Notes under the pieces: model-generated
Told to the model about the DNA's origin: nothing
The model's database searches: none
What the model saw: the letters and a program-made list of their open reading frames with translations, nothing else
Part shown: positions 34,322 through 44,756 of the stretch, one piece after another
Layout: every line of letters begins with the position of its first letter
Position numbering within the stretch: the stretch's first letter is position 1
Made by a program: the position numbers and the translations under genes
Assembly (NCBI RefSeq): GCF_020283565.1
Contig: NC_060062.1
Span: 53,094,439 to 53,158,438, forward strand
DNA from: Trifolium pratense
Lineage: Eukaryota; Streptophyta; Magnoliopsida; Fabales; Fabaceae
Direction of reading: 5' to 3'
DNA length: 64,000 nucleotides

Positions 34322-36655
34322 TGTAACACCCAAACCCATTATTTATATATTTCTACCTTAGTAAAATCTTTTTCAAAATACGCAACGGAAAGTAATGTTC
34401 GATATTATAAAAGTTGTGGTTCGAGTATTACATTCTTCAATCAAAATAATACTAATGTAGTTAATTAGTAAAAATACTTGTTTATACAAATGTTAAATCA
34501 ACTAATGCATTTATTGATTATACAAAACAACCTAGACAATAGACTTTATATACAATATAAAACCCTTTCCCGTGTCACAATCAGAGCGGAGCTTCACCGA
34601 CGACTCGACATCGAATACCACAAAATCCTGTAAAATCTGGACCCCCAACGGTCCAGCACATAACACATAAAAGAGAGTTAGATAACATACTCAAAATAAT
34701 ACAAGTGTAAGTAAATTGTACTTAAACACTTCTTCATAAAAACATGCATAATCATACATTATACATATACATCACCATCATTCATGCATATTCATATATC
34801 ATGCATATACTTCATTTATCACATAATCAATCATCTACAATTATATACCAAACATATAGTTTCACGTCGTCTCGGACAATACCAAAACATCAACAAATAC
34901 ATTGTTCAGATTATGGTCATGACGGACCCTGCGTTGTTCAATTTATAGTCATGACGGACTCTGCGTTGTTCATTTTATAGTCATGACGGACTCTGCGTTG
35001 TTCATTTTATAGTCATGACGGACTCTGCTCCTCACATACGGATTAACAATCAACATTACCAAGTATGTGTCAAACATTATTTATCATAAATGCACACATA
35101 ATCCCTAATGCAATCTAATGCTTCACATTCATGCTATGTCCTCTAGACACCTCTAATGCATGTGGTACCATCTTCTTTATCAGGGTATTTCACCTCCGAT
35201 ATCCTTCTTTATCAAACAATATAGTTCGATATCCTTCTTTATTGGACAAGCCAATATCCCTAAATATTCATGATGCATGCACTCAAACTCATGAATATAT
35301 TCATCAACAATTTTGGCATATAGCCCGTCAACAATAACGTGGAACACTATCCAACGTCCGTCTTTATTAAGATAATCAATACCTTAATATCCGTCTTTAT
35401 TAGAATAACATAATTCTAATATCCTTCTTTATTAAGTTGATTAACACCTTAATATACTTCATTTATACTTCATACATGATTAACAATCAATATATGCATC
35501 AACAATCATCAACAAGCATCAACAATCATCAACAATCATCAACAATCATGTAAGAATAAGATACTGGTTCGAAACTACATGCAAAGGAAGATCGCAGATG
35601 AAAAACTGGTGCAAACTGCAGCATTTACGCCTGGGGCGGAAATATTTACGCCTGGGGCGGAAAAACATCAGAAAGGATGGCTGCTCACTGCTCTGCCGTT
35701 TCAGGCGGAATTTACTGGACAGCCTCTCATTGCAACGATCATAACTTGGGCTACGAAAGTCCAATGGAGACGCACATATACTCGTTGGAAAGCTAACAAA
35801 CAGGGCTACAACTTTTATGTTGGCCACTAAAACCAGTTCGCAACGAAAAGAGGTCAAAATTGCACGTAAAGGTTCAGACCTCATAGATAACAATTTTCTA
35901 CATTTCTCATTTCAAACTCTAAACTCTCAAAACTCTCACATAAGTCATTTTTCATGTTATAAACCCCAAATAAGTTCATATTCAAGTGCAACAAGCATAT
36001 CTAAACACAAAAGGACAGTTCATTTCTCAGATCTACGCCATAAACATCGAAAAAGTAAAGATTGACACTTTTTCATCAAAACTCTCAAGAACACAAAGTT
36101 CTTGAGTTTAATCCATTAGAAAGCTCGTTTTAACCATTATTTCCGTTCATTAATCATGTTACAAGCATGTTAAACATATCAAGAACCTTAGGAACGATTT
36201 CCATCAAGAAAATCCGTTCTAAGCTAAAACGAAAATGGGGTGGAGGAAGTTCGGGTAAGGAGAAATCGACATTCTCCCCTTCCTCGAGTCACCCACGAAT
36301 ATGAAATCTACTCTCTTACCTGGATTCGAAGAAAACACGACGAAGCTCTCGAATCCCTAGCTCTCCTTCTTGCCCTAGCTCCTCAAGCTCTCTCTTCTCC
36401 TCTCAAGAACACAAAAGGAACATGAGAAATGAATTCTCTTCCTCACTATGCCCTTATGGGCGCCCCCTCACACTCACAAGGCCCATTGGGCCTCAAGCCC
36501 AATTGGCTTGGCCCAATAACGCGTTAACTCTCACCATTCGCTTAATAACTAAAGTACTCGATAAATAACTCAAGTTATTAACTTAATTAAAATGCCACGT
36601 TAAAATAAAATATTTTAACACATAAAAATAATAATACGAAAATTGGGTCGTTACA
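34322..36655 (-). repeat. 5' LTR of the 8.2-kb element
   Basis: 2334 bp, partner of 28437-30770. All short ORFs in the two LTRs have identical translations, which is the basis for calling the insertion recent. Confidence 0.97.
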
Positions 36656-37621
36656 ACCTCTTCCAAGTTCCTGGTAACACCTGTCTTTGCGACAGTATCC
36701 CTTAACATTCAGCAAACAGTTCTGCTGAAATGAATTGGTTGGAACATCCACATGAACAGCTATCAGAAACTCATTAGGTTGGAAGCATGTCAACACTCTC
36801 TCAACCAGTTGTTTTTGATTCATTCGCTCCAAATTGTATCCACATGTTTCGAAGCTGGCGTAACTGAAACCATCTTCTGGAGTAATATGTATTGTAGAAA
36901 CAGCAGCTCCTTCTACAGAATTCATTGAGTATCCACATGGTTCAAAATCAAAATCACATATTTGAGAGTCTGGAAGAATATTTCTAATACCGGAATTTGC
37001 AGTCATCAGGGTTGCTGAACTAGATTGTTCTTTGTAGAAAACCGAAGCTTTCTCACTGTCTAAACCGGTCATGCACATTTCCAGAGTGTAAACAGAGTCA
37101 AATGAGCTCACAGACTCTACAGCAGCAGAATAAACATGCCAGTTCTGTGTGCTGGCTGAACTGCCCATAACCGTGTGTTCCGATCCAAGCTTCCCAAAGT
37201 AGCTATCAAGGACTTGTACTTCCTCGGAGAAGTTACGATGAGGAAAGGACTGAGCATCCGGGAAAGTGAAACTTCCACGGGTGTATCTTACAGATCTTAC
37301 AGCAAGGGAAAGCGTCTTGGATAACTTCAATATGGGTGGGATTGAAAGAAGCAATTTGGTAGTACCACAGGTTTTGATTATGATCTTGTATGGATAAACA
37401 AAAAGGCTGGACTCGGAGAGCACATAAGAGTCGACTTTTTCATTTGATAGTGAAGAAACAATGATGCATTCTGCAGGTGCTATAATCTCATCTAACTGGG
37501 ATTTTGTTAGAGACCTAAGACCCCTTCCTTCAGGATCAACAAAGACTCCCGGTTCCAAAAAGGATATCTCTAGCCTCTTTTCAAAACCTTCAAAACCAAT
37601 TGCAGAAACTGCCATGGCCAT
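36587..37621 (-). pseudogene. SAMDC: S-adenosylmethionine decarboxylase, copy 1, C-terminus replaced by LTR
   Basis: The ORF has 344 codons, the first about 326 being SAMDC. The enzyme decarboxylates S-adenosylmethionine to supply aminopropyl groups for spermidine and spermine in the cytosol. The proenzyme self-cleaves at Glu70-Ser71 ([10 protein letters not shown]), making the pyruvoyl group on the new alpha chain. Visible active-site counterparts are Glu11 and Glu14 ([10 protein letters not shown]), Cys85 (KTCGTTKLL), and the Ser/His pair in CGYSMNS and [10 protein letters not shown]. The LTR retrotransposon enters after ELGRG, so the last 18 residues (from CNDPIF) and the polyadenylation signal come from the LTR. 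The intact catalytic core might still be active; loss of the normal 3' end is the main defect. It differs from copy 2 by one residue in the shared part (Gln versus Glu in SFxQNCL). Confidence 0.93.
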
Positions 37622-38336
37622 ATTGTTTCAGAAAAAGAAATTAACACTACCAGGACCCCAAATCAGCGAACAAACAAAGCACGATTGCAAAAAGAGGGAC
37701 TCTTTGAAGTATATATAGTGATGTAGAAGGATTTCTTCAGTATTTATTATTTTAGTTAGATTTAGTTTTATTATATTTTAGATTGATTTCTTATTTTTAT
37801 ATTTCACCTAGGTTAGTTATTTTTATATTTTAGGTAGATTTGTCATTTTTATTTAGCTAGGTTTGTTGTTTTTAATTTTACAATCTTTTAAGAGATTTGT
37901 TAATTTTATTTTTCACTCCTAAGCTAAATTATTGTATTGTAGCCTTGAAGGCAACATTTGGATTCAATAAAATTATAGAGAATTTTCTCAAATTTGGTGG
38001 ATTCCAAATTATTCTTTGCGGTGGATTCCAGAACTTTTATCTAATAGGATTAGCGCTTACTTTTCCTTCACGCTTCTTGCGTCATATAGTACCGAATATT
38101 TTAAGCCTAATGAAAATAAAAGCAACTAAAAAAACACAGTTCCAACCAAAGGATTTATGTCCAAAATTAGGAAATACATACATAATGTATTAGCACGGGC
38201 CATTAATCAAATAGGAATTATGTCTCTAGCGCCAATTTGGGTGGGCTAATTTAGCTTCTTCAAAAAAAAATCAAATAGGAATTATGTCCAACAAATCGAG
38301 AATCAGTATCATTTAATCATGGGAGTTACAACTTAC
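37622..38336 (-). other. SAMDC copy 1 leader intron region
   Basis: Lies between the uORF exon donor (GTAAGT at 38336) and the main ATG (37621). A short leader segment near 37625-37710 precedes the ATG, then very T-rich intron-like DNA. The second exon of the usual uORF (encoding roughly CxRKPS) was not recognised. The 98-codon ORF on the plus strand here (37897-38193) is conserved in copy 2 only because the DNA is duplicated. Confidence 0.5.
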
Positions 38337-38475
38337 GTTGGAGTATGCAGCTGATCGGAACTTGTTGATATCACCGTTTGGACGAACGTATTCAATAGTG
38401 TAGCCTAGGGGTGGGTGCTTCGTAGAATAATGATTTACTACTGCTCGACTTCTTCTTGCCTCGTTTGGATTCCAT
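38337..38475 (-). promoter_or_regulatory. SAMDC copy 1 conserved uORF exon, frameshifted
   Basis: The minus strand starts MESKRGKKKSSSSKSLFYEAP, the hallmark of the plant SAMDC small uORF that mediates polyamine-dependent translational repression. A duplicated 4-bp GGGT (about 38409-38416) shifts the frame, so the peptide ends after 27 codons at 38392. The normal continuation (LGYTIEYVHPNGDINKFRSA) is still readable in the next frame, up to the GTAAGT donor. Confidence 0.9.
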
Positions 38476-38483
38476 TAGATCAT
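38475..38483 (-). promoter_or_regulatory. Tiny uORF (Met-Ile-stop) overlapping the small uORF, copy 1
   Basis: ATGATCTAATGG: the tiny uORF stop TAA shares its last A with the ATG of the small uORF. This is the one-base overlap described for plant SAMDC leaders. Confidence 0.75.
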
Positions 38484-38533
38484 CCAAAGCTGCTTCACAA
38501 AAAAATATAGACAACTTAACAAAGACACAGATA

Positions 38534-38830
38534 GTTAGTAGCTTATAGCTTATAGCTTATTTTTCAAATGCTAGCTTATAGTTTATCGTTTTTCCTTCCA
38601 ATTTTACCTCTATCATCTTACTTGAAAAAAATTAAATATTAATTAAACATATCTTTTTTTTATGTGTTTTCATACTTATAAGCTAGTTCAACCATTAATT
38701 TTACCAAACACTACAAATTCAATAAGCTAGCTTATTCGCTATAAGCTAAAAGCTAGCTTATAAACTATCAGCTATAAGTTCGCTATTCGCTATTTTTTTA
38801 CCAAACAGAAAGCTATATTATTTTCGCTAT
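38534..38830. repeat. Palindromic AGCTTATAAGCTAGC-rich MITE-like block
   Basis: The words AGCTTATAGCTTAT, ATAAGCTAGCTTAT and TATAAGCTAAAAGCTAGCTT crowd both ends around an AT-rich core. It is present in copy 2 (about 44815-45085) with small rearrangements, so it predates the duplication. It lies in the SAMDC leader/promoter interval. Confidence 0.6.
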
Positions 38831-39058
38831 ATTATTTTTGAATTAATGATATGAAGAAAACGAACCTGTAATGATAGAACTCGGTGAAAGAAAAAAGAAA
38901 TAATTCTTGAATTAATTGTTGTTCAGCAAAACCACGAATAGCAAAGTCTGTGAAAATTGGATAAGAAATTTCATAAACGAGAAGAAAAAATGAAACGCGA
39001 AATAAGTTAATCGAGAAGAAGAAAATGCTTACGTGGTTTGGTTGGGATTGAAATGAGG

Positions 39059-39068
39059 TCTATTTATA
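39059..39068 (-). promoter_or_regulatory. SAMDC copy 1 TATA box
   Basis: The minus strand reads TATAAATAGA, followed about 30-35 bp on by the leader exon that ends CCACGTAAGC (a splice donor). The same motif is at 45275-45284 in copy 2. Confidence 0.75.
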
Positions 39069-39082
39069 GGTCTTCTCCAAAG

Positions 39083-39273
39083 GAGTTCAGGTTCCCTCCA
39101 TTTATTATCTCTCCATTTATTCTCCATTTAGAGAGAGATAGACACAAGAAAAATTTAGTGGGGTCCACAAATTAGTGTGACCCACTTTTAATGGTCCACT
39201 AATTCTTAATGTGTCTATCTCTCTCCAAATGAAGAATAAATGGAGAGATAATAAATGGAGAGAACCCAAACTC
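39083..39273. mobile_element. 191-bp Mutator-type MITE beside the SAMDC copy 1 TATA box
   Basis: Long inverted repeats of about 65 bp (GAGTTCAGGTTCCCTCCATT on the left, GAGTTTGGGTTCTCTCCATT from the right) with TCTCCAAAG on both sides (39074-39082 and 39274-39282). A 9-bp duplication fits Mutator. Copy 2 has a single TCTCCAAAG at the matching site (about 45291-45299), the unoccupied target. Confidence 0.95.
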
Positions 39274-39282
39274 TCTCCAAAG

Positions 39283-40067
39283 ATACTAGCTTGCAAGTTG
39301 CAAAAGTTTAAATTTTTATGGAATTTTATTTTGGTTTAGAAAAGTAAAGTTAGTTTTTATTATTTTGACAGAAATTAAATTTAGTCAAAACATAAAGTAA
39401 TAAAACTTTGATCTCATAAGATTAGCTCAGTTATAAGGTACATCACATTTTATATGTAGGAGTCGAAGTTTGAATTAAAAACACTCCACTTATCCACTTT
39501 AAATCACCAAATTTATCCCTCACTTTATATATAGGACCTCTTAAATATGTTCCTGACTTTATAAATATTTTAAAAATATCTTCGATCATGTCAAATTTTG
39601 TTCTTATTAGTTATTTTGAATGTATGATATGAACTAAATTGATTTTTTCTTTTTGACGGAAATATGAAATAAATGATAGTAAGTGAATAAAATTAGATTA
39701 AATTCATAATAATATATTAAAATATATGGATTTAATTAATAGTAAATGACTAAATACATAGTATACAGATTTAACCCTTAGCTCAACTGTTCAACAAACT
39801 TAACCAGTTGAGCTACCCACCCCACCCTGATAATTTACCAAAAAAATTAAAACAAGAAAGAATAGGAATAAACTCAATAAAAAAAGTTCACATTTATGAA
39901 TCATATTCTTAGATGTCATATCAAGATAACCAAACAAAATGTTTACGTCCTCTTATTTTATTTTACTTTTTGACAAATTATATTGAGGGATGTTAATTTA
40001 TATATGAAAGTGGATATTTATGATGGAGATTGTTCTATTTATGGTATAGTTGGTAGGAAACTTTTTT
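39283..40067. other. SAMDC copy 1 upstream region
   Basis: AT-rich, no gene seen. It contains a degraded tRNA-like word pair near 39785-39825 (TTAGCTCAACTG... AACCAGTTGAGCTAC), which forms a short inverted repeat but not a cloverleaf. Confidence 0.45.
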
Positions 40068-40382
40068 TCAATAGTGATGAGAGATATATTTATTCCTTTT
40101 TTCTAATTCTTCTTTTAAGTGCGGGATAACCCCAAGGAGTTGAGGGTTTTTTTTTCTATCAATTGGGGTCTTCCCTTCACCACCCTTGTGTGGATGGTCT
40201 ACGGGGTTCATAGTTACCCCTCTTATTACAGAACGCTTACCTAGCCAACGTTTAGCTCCGGCTCTACCCAAACATTTCTGGTTTGCCCCAACATTCCCTA
40301 CTTGTCCGACTGTTGCTGAGCAGTTTTTGGATATCAAACAGACCTCTCCAGAGGATGGTTTAGGAACCGCGATGAGGGTCAT
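40068..40382 (-). pseudogene. Plastid ribosomal protein L2 (rpl2) C-terminal fragment, copy 1
   Basis: The minus strand encodes [20 protein letters not shown], then [14 protein letters not shown] and [17 protein letters not shown], the conserved C-terminal part of plastid-type L2. The start (MTLIAVPKP) and the end after RNKY do not match L2, so only about 270 bp is plastid-like. This is a nuclear plastid-derived insertion or a fragment of a nuclear gene of plastid origin. It is present in both copies of the duplication. Confidence 0.88.
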
Positions 40383-40424
40383 ACCTCCAATTTGTAGGGA
40401 TTTGGTCTACAAGCATATATATAT

Positions 40425-40679
40425 GAAGTACTTCAAGTAAGTGCACTATCTTATTGTGAGAGATGAGAGGAACTAAGCTCAACCCTTGGATCTAAATAAA
40501 TGGATGAGATTAAAATACACCCTTTTCATATTCACGTGCACCTCTGTATCCGTCTCTTCTCACGCTCGCTCTTCTCTCTCACACTAACCCTTCTCCTTGT
40601 TTTTTGGCATTAGATTCAACAGTGAGGAAGAAACAAATTCTTTGAGTACAAATTCTTATATGTCTCCTTCGTTTCATCC

Positions 40680-40724
<45 letters not shown>

Positions 40725-41265
40725 GTATGAGATGTATTGGTATTTAATTAACCTTTGAGATCCATTGCCAAGGTTTTACTTTTAACATGTTAAATTATCA
40801 ATTTGAAATTTCAATCACCGTCTTTGAGAGACAAACGTACATGTTCGGTATTTTTATTAAATTTCTGGAATTTAGTGATTTTAAAATGTAATTTAAAGAA
40901 CAACGGTCGAGTTTGGAAAACAACCTGGTGACTATGAAATGGGACGATAGGAATATGAATAGAACGGGGCATAACTTTCTTGTGAAATAAAATCAAAGTG
41001 CAGAGGGATTTGTTGACGAAGAAGAGATTTGTTGTTGCTGTTAAAAAATAAATTGTTGAAGATATGGAACAACCGAATAAAGCCACCGAGAAAGATGAAG
41101 GGATGCAGTTTCCGAAGAAAAGAAAAAAATGAAGTGCACGTGAATATGATAATGGTGTATTTTTTTAATCTCATCCATTTATTTAGATCCAAGGGTTGAG
41201 TATTCCTCTCATCTCTCATAATAAGATAGTGCTCTCACTTAAAGTGCTCCCTATATATATATGGA
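40425..41265. mobile_element. TIR element with about 90-bp inverted ends between the duplicates
   Basis: The left end has GCACTATCTTATTGTGAGAG and continues through CAACCCTTGGATCTAAATAA. The right end mirrors it (TTATTTAGATCCAAGGGTTG, then CTCTCATAATAAGATAGTGC). It lies in a TA-rich site. The interior has a (TA)n tract at about 40682-40722 and no known protein. The right part of a second copy is at 60838-61355. Confidence 0.82.
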
Positions 41266-41421
41266 AAATTCTATGGTACATTCCTTAGTTGGAATGTTTT
41301 GGTACATTCCAAAATTGGCCAATGAGGATGCAGTGTTGACCAACTTTGAATGATATGATACAACCTTCATGTATGGTACTTACCATGGAACTTACCATCT
41401 TTTAATATTTCAACTAAGTCC
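41266..41421. other. Spacer between the duplicated units
   Basis: Short repeat-like sequence (GGTACATTCCTTAGTTGGAATG, GTACATTCCAAAATTGG), no gene. Confidence 0.4.
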
Positions 41422-42405
41422 CTTACATAAGTTGTAGAATTTGTTAAAATATTTTTTGCAAAAAAGCATATTTGATAGGTGAAGAAGAAGAAGAAGAAAA
41501 AAAAAACTGGTATAATGATGATGAAAGTAAAAAGTCTTGGAGAGTTTGAAAAAGTGTCAAGGCTTTTGGTGAGATTGTTGAAAAAGTTAACAAAAAGAAA
41601 ATAAGAAGAAAACCAGTGATGATGAACTGAGAAAGTAATAAAGAGGAAGAAGAAATTTGATACGGTGATGATGAAAGTAAAAAGTCTTGGAAAGTTCAAA
41701 AAAGTCTGAAGGTTTTTGGTGAGATTGTTGAAAAAGTCTATCAAGTGTATTTTCAACTAAAAAGTCTTTCAAAATCCATTCCAAAAAGAATCCATCAAAA
41801 TCGGTAGACTTTTGAATACCAATAAACATTTTAAAAGTAGTAACAAATCTCAATTTTGTTGCCCGAAAAAAAAATTTGTTTGTCTTAATTGAATACCACA
41901 AGATTTATTGAACTTTTGTAAAAGTCTTGATTGAATACCTCAAAAAAATTTTGTCATAAAAAAATCTTTTAAAATCCCATGAAATCTCAATCCAATACAC
42001 CCCTTAGGTATAGTGTGATTGTTTCTTGTTTCAAAAGTTATAGGGTGTTCTTTAACTGATATTAATTTTTGACTAAACTGATATTGGTTTTTCTATTCAT
42101 AAAATCATTATGAGTAAAACAATATTAATTACAATATAACAATGAACCAACTCGAACAAGAAGATATCCATACAAGGTTAGACAAATAATGAAAAAACAA
42201 GAATCCAAAAGACATACTCAAACATTATGCCTGATTATTCAATTCAACAGTCAAATGAAAATAACAGCAAAGTTTTAAAATGTAAAAATATAGAAGGACA
42301 CGAGTAACTCAACTCGTCCATGGACTGAATGACATAAGAAAAAACCAGAAAGGCCAAATATATTTTTACTTAAAAGAAAGATAAAAAAGACGCTAAATTG
42401 ACATA

Positions 42406-42455
42406 CTACTCTTCCTCTTCTTCTTTCCAGCATTCCAGAGTTAAAACAGGTGAAC
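42406..42455 (-). pseudogene. Original C-terminal codons of SAMDC, copy 2, stranded behind the MITE
   Basis: Same SPVLTLECWKEEEEE-stop as in copy 1. It is no longer reached by translation, because the frame entering the MITE stops first at 42769. Confidence 0.88.
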
Positions 42456-42867
42456 CAAAGTTTTAAATTGTGGTCGGCATCCGCAATTGCAGCCGTAGTA
42501 TTGTTGATGCGGTAGCACCGCAACTACATCACACCGCAATTGCGGTGTGATCTTAATTCATGTGTACGGTCGCATCGTAACTGCATCACAACCGCATCAG
42601 AAGCCTTCGGCGATGTTCGTTCAAATTTTCTCACAAAAAAATAAAATTTATGAACTTCAAATCTTAATTTGTGTCAAATTAATGAAAAATCTTAATCTAT
42701 CAACCGTGTATTTTCAATACATTCAAATTAGTTTAATTTTATATAGCTTATGAAATTTCAAAATGATTTCATGCCGCAACAATAACAACCGCATTGTCGC
42801 AATCACGATGACCGCATTCGCAACAACTGCAACCCCAACCGTATCCACGACGCAATTTAAAACCTTG
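42456..42867. mobile_element. hAT MITE in SAMDC C-terminal codons, copy 2
   Basis: 412 bp, with TSD AGGTGAAC at 42448-42455 and 42868-42875. It has a few internal deletions relative to 27945-28374. The shared position shows insertion before the duplication. Confidence 0.95.
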
Positions 42868-43890
42868 AGGTGAACAACAATGACAAGAAGAAGTCTTGAT
42901 GAACTTCTGTAAGACGACACAACCACCTCTTCCAAGTTCCTGGTAACACCTGTCTTTGCGACAGTATCCCTTAACATTCAGCAAACAGTTCTGCTCAAAT
43001 GAATTGGTTGGAACATCCACATGCACAGCTATCAGAAACTCATTAGGTTGGAAGCATGTCAACACTCTCTCAACCAGTTGTTTTTGATTCATTCGCTCCA
43101 AATTGTATCCACATGTTTCGAAGCTGGCGTAACTGAAACCATCTTCTGGAGTAATATGTATTGTAGAAACAGCAGCTCCTTCTACAGAATTCATTGAGTA
43201 TCCACATGGTTCAAAATCAAAATCACATATTTGAGAGTCTGGAAGAATATTTCTAATACCGGAATTTGCAGTCATCAGGGTTGCTGAACTAGATTGTTCT
43301 TTGTAGAAAACCGAAGCTTTCTCACTGTCTAAACCGGTCATGCACATTTCCAGAGTGTAAACAGAGTCAAATGAGCTCACAGACTCTACAGCAGCAGAAT
43401 AAACATGCCAGTTCTGTGTGCTGGCTGAACTGCCCATAACCGTGTGTTCCGATCCAAGCTTCCCAAAGTAGCTATCAAGGACTTGTACTTCCTCGGAGAA
43501 GTTACGATGAGGAAAGGACTGAGCATCCGGGAAAGTGAAACTTCCACGGGTGTATCTTACAGATCTTACAGCAAGGGAAAGCGTCTTGGATAACTTCAAT
43601 ATGGGTGGGATTGAAAGAAGCAATTTGGTAGTACCACAGGTTTTGATTATGATCTTGTATGGATAAACAAAAAGGCTGGACTCGGAGAGCACATAAGAGT
43701 CGACTTTTTCATTTGATAGTGAAGAAACAATGATGCATTCTGCAGGTGCTATAATCTCATCTAACTGGGATTTTGTTAGAGACCTAAGACCCCTTCCTTC
43801 AGGATCAACAAAGACTCCCGGTTCCAAAAAGGATATCTCTAGCCTCTTTTCAAAACCTTCAAAACCAATTGCAGAAACTGCCATGGCCAT
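42769..43890 (-). CDS. SAMDC: S-adenosylmethionine decarboxylase proenzyme, copy 2, MITE-derived C-terminus
   Basis: 373 codons, intronless, ATG at 43890 ([20 protein letters not shown]). It catalyses the committed step to spermidine and spermine. All landmarks are present: Glu11/Glu14, the processing site Glu70-Ser71 in [10 protein letters not shown], Cys85, a PEST-like stretch ([20 protein letters not shown]), CGYSMNS and [10 protein letters not shown]. The normal sequence runs to about residue 340 (HCCSP). There the hAT MITE takes over and supplies about 32 residues rich in Cys, Gly and Arg (from [12 protein letters not shown] to VVIVAA), ending at a stop within the MITE. The lost native tail is short, acidic and outside the catalytic core, so activity is plausible but unproven. 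Total length is close to the usual 350-380. Confidence 0.94.
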   Translation of the reverse strand: MAMAVSAIGFEGFEKRLEISFLEPGVFVDPEGRGLRSLTKSQLDEIIAPAECIIVSSLSNEKVDSYVLSESSLFVYPYKIIIKTCGTTKLLLSIPPILKLSKTLSLAVRSVRYTRGSFTFPDAQSFPHRNFSEEVQVLDSYFGKLGSEHTVMGSSASTQNWHVYSAAVESVSSFDSVYTLEMCMTGLDSEKASVFYKEQSSSATLMTANSGIRNILPDSQICDFDFEPCGYSMNSVEGAAVSTIHITPEDGFSYASFETCGYNLERMNQKQLVERVLTCFQPNEFLIAVHVDVPTNSFEQNCLLNVKGYCRKDRCYQELGRGGCVVLQKFIKTSSCHCCSPQGFKLRRGYGWGCSCCECGHRDCDNAVVIVAA

Positions 43891-44605
43891 ATTGTTTCAG
43901 AAAAAGAAATTAACACTACCAGGACCCCAAATCAGCGAACAAACAAAGCACGATTGCAAAAAGAGGGACTCTTTGAAGTATATATAGTGATGTAGAAGGA
44001 TTTCTTCAGTATTTATTATTTTAGTTAGATTTAGTTTTATTATATTTTAGATTGATTTCTTATTTTTATATTTCACCTAGGTTAGTTATTTTTATATTTT
44101 AGGTAGATTTGTCATTTTTATTTAGCTAGGTTTGTTGTTTTTAATTTTACAATCTTTTAAGAGATTTGTTAATTTTATTTTTCACTCCTAAGCTAAATTA
44201 TTGTATTGTAGCCTTGAAGGCAACATTTGGATTCAATAAAATTATAGAGAATTTTCTCAAATTTGGTGGATTCCAAATTATTCTTTGCGGTGGATTCCAG
44301 AACTTTTATCTAATAGGATTAGCGCTTACTTTTCCTTCACGCTTCATGCGTCATATAGTACCGAATATTTTAACCCTAATGAAAATCAAAGCAACTAAAA
44401 AAACACAGTTCCAACCAAAGGATTTATGTCCAAAATTAGGAAATACATACATAATGTATTAGCACGGGCCATTAATCAAATAGGAATTATGTCTCTAGCG
44501 CCAATTTAGGTAGGTTAACTTAACTTCTTCAAAAAAAATCAAATAGGAATTATGTCCAACAAATCGAGAATCAGTATCATTTAATCATGGGAGTTACAAC
44601 TTACG

Positions 44606-44743
44606 TTGGAGTATGCCGCTGATCGGAACTTGTTGATATCACCGTTTGGATGAACGTATTCAATAGTGTAGCCTAGGGGTGGGTGCTTCGTAGAATAATG
44701 ATTTACTACTGCTCGACTTCTTCTTGCCTCCTTTCGATTCCAT
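44606..44743 (-). promoter_or_regulatory. SAMDC copy 2 conserved uORF exon, frameshifted
   Basis: Starts MESKGGKKKSSSSKSLFYEAP. It carries the same duplicated GGGT as copy 1 and stops after 27 codons at 44660, while the shifted frame still reads LGYTIEYVHPNGDINKFRSA up to the intron donor. The shared lesion shows it predates the duplication. Confidence 0.9.
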
Positions 44744-44747
44744 TAGA

Positions 44748-44756
44748 TTAGATCAT
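44748..44756 (-). promoter_or_regulatory. Tiny uORF (Met-Ile-stop), copy 2, no longer overlapping
   Basis: ATGATCTAATCTAATGG: a duplicated TCTAA pushes the tiny uORF stop away from the small uORF ATG, so the one-base overlap seen in copy 1 is lost. Confidence 0.7.

Larger units (their letters stand above)
28437..36655 (-). mobile_element. Large non-autonomous LTR retrotransposon, 8219 bp, very young
   Basis: Two 2334-bp LTRs (28437-30770 and 34322-36655) are in perfect register at an offset of 5885 bp; every stretch I compared was identical. ACCTC flanks both ends (28432-28436 and 36656-36660), and copy 2 near 42925 shows the empty site. A primer-binding site TGGTATCAGAGC (34308-34319) next to the right LTR and a polypurine tract (AAGTGGGGGAGAG) next to the left LTR fix the orientation as minus. 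The 3.55-kb interior has no gag, protease, RT or integrase frame. This fits a LARD-type derivative, probably mobilised by a Gypsy relative (inferred). Confidence 0.96.
22012..40424. repeat. Tandem duplication, copy 1 (expanded by insertions)
   Basis: Segments 22012-22319, 27220-28436 and 36656-40424 align collinearly, with few changes, to 41422-46450. The extra DNA is exactly the CACTA element 22320-27216 and the LTR retrotransposon 28437-36655, plus a 191-bp MITE at 39083-39273. The unit carries SAMDC, its leader and promoter, and an rpl2-like plastid fragment. Borders are good to a few tens of bases. Confidence 0.88.

Noticed and set aside
37461..37718. Plus-strand ORF over the SAMDC start (also 43730-43987)
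   Set aside because: Antisense shadow of the real SAMDC coding sequence.
37897..38193. 98-codon plus-strand ORF conserved at 44166-44462
   Set aside because: Conservation follows from the segmental duplication; it lies in the SAMDC leader intron on the opposite strand and has no domain.
39780..39830. tRNA-like TTAGCTCAACTG... AACCAGTTGAGCTAC (also about 45815-45855)
   Set aside because: Only a short inverted repeat; no anticodon stem, T-loop or acceptor stem could be assembled.
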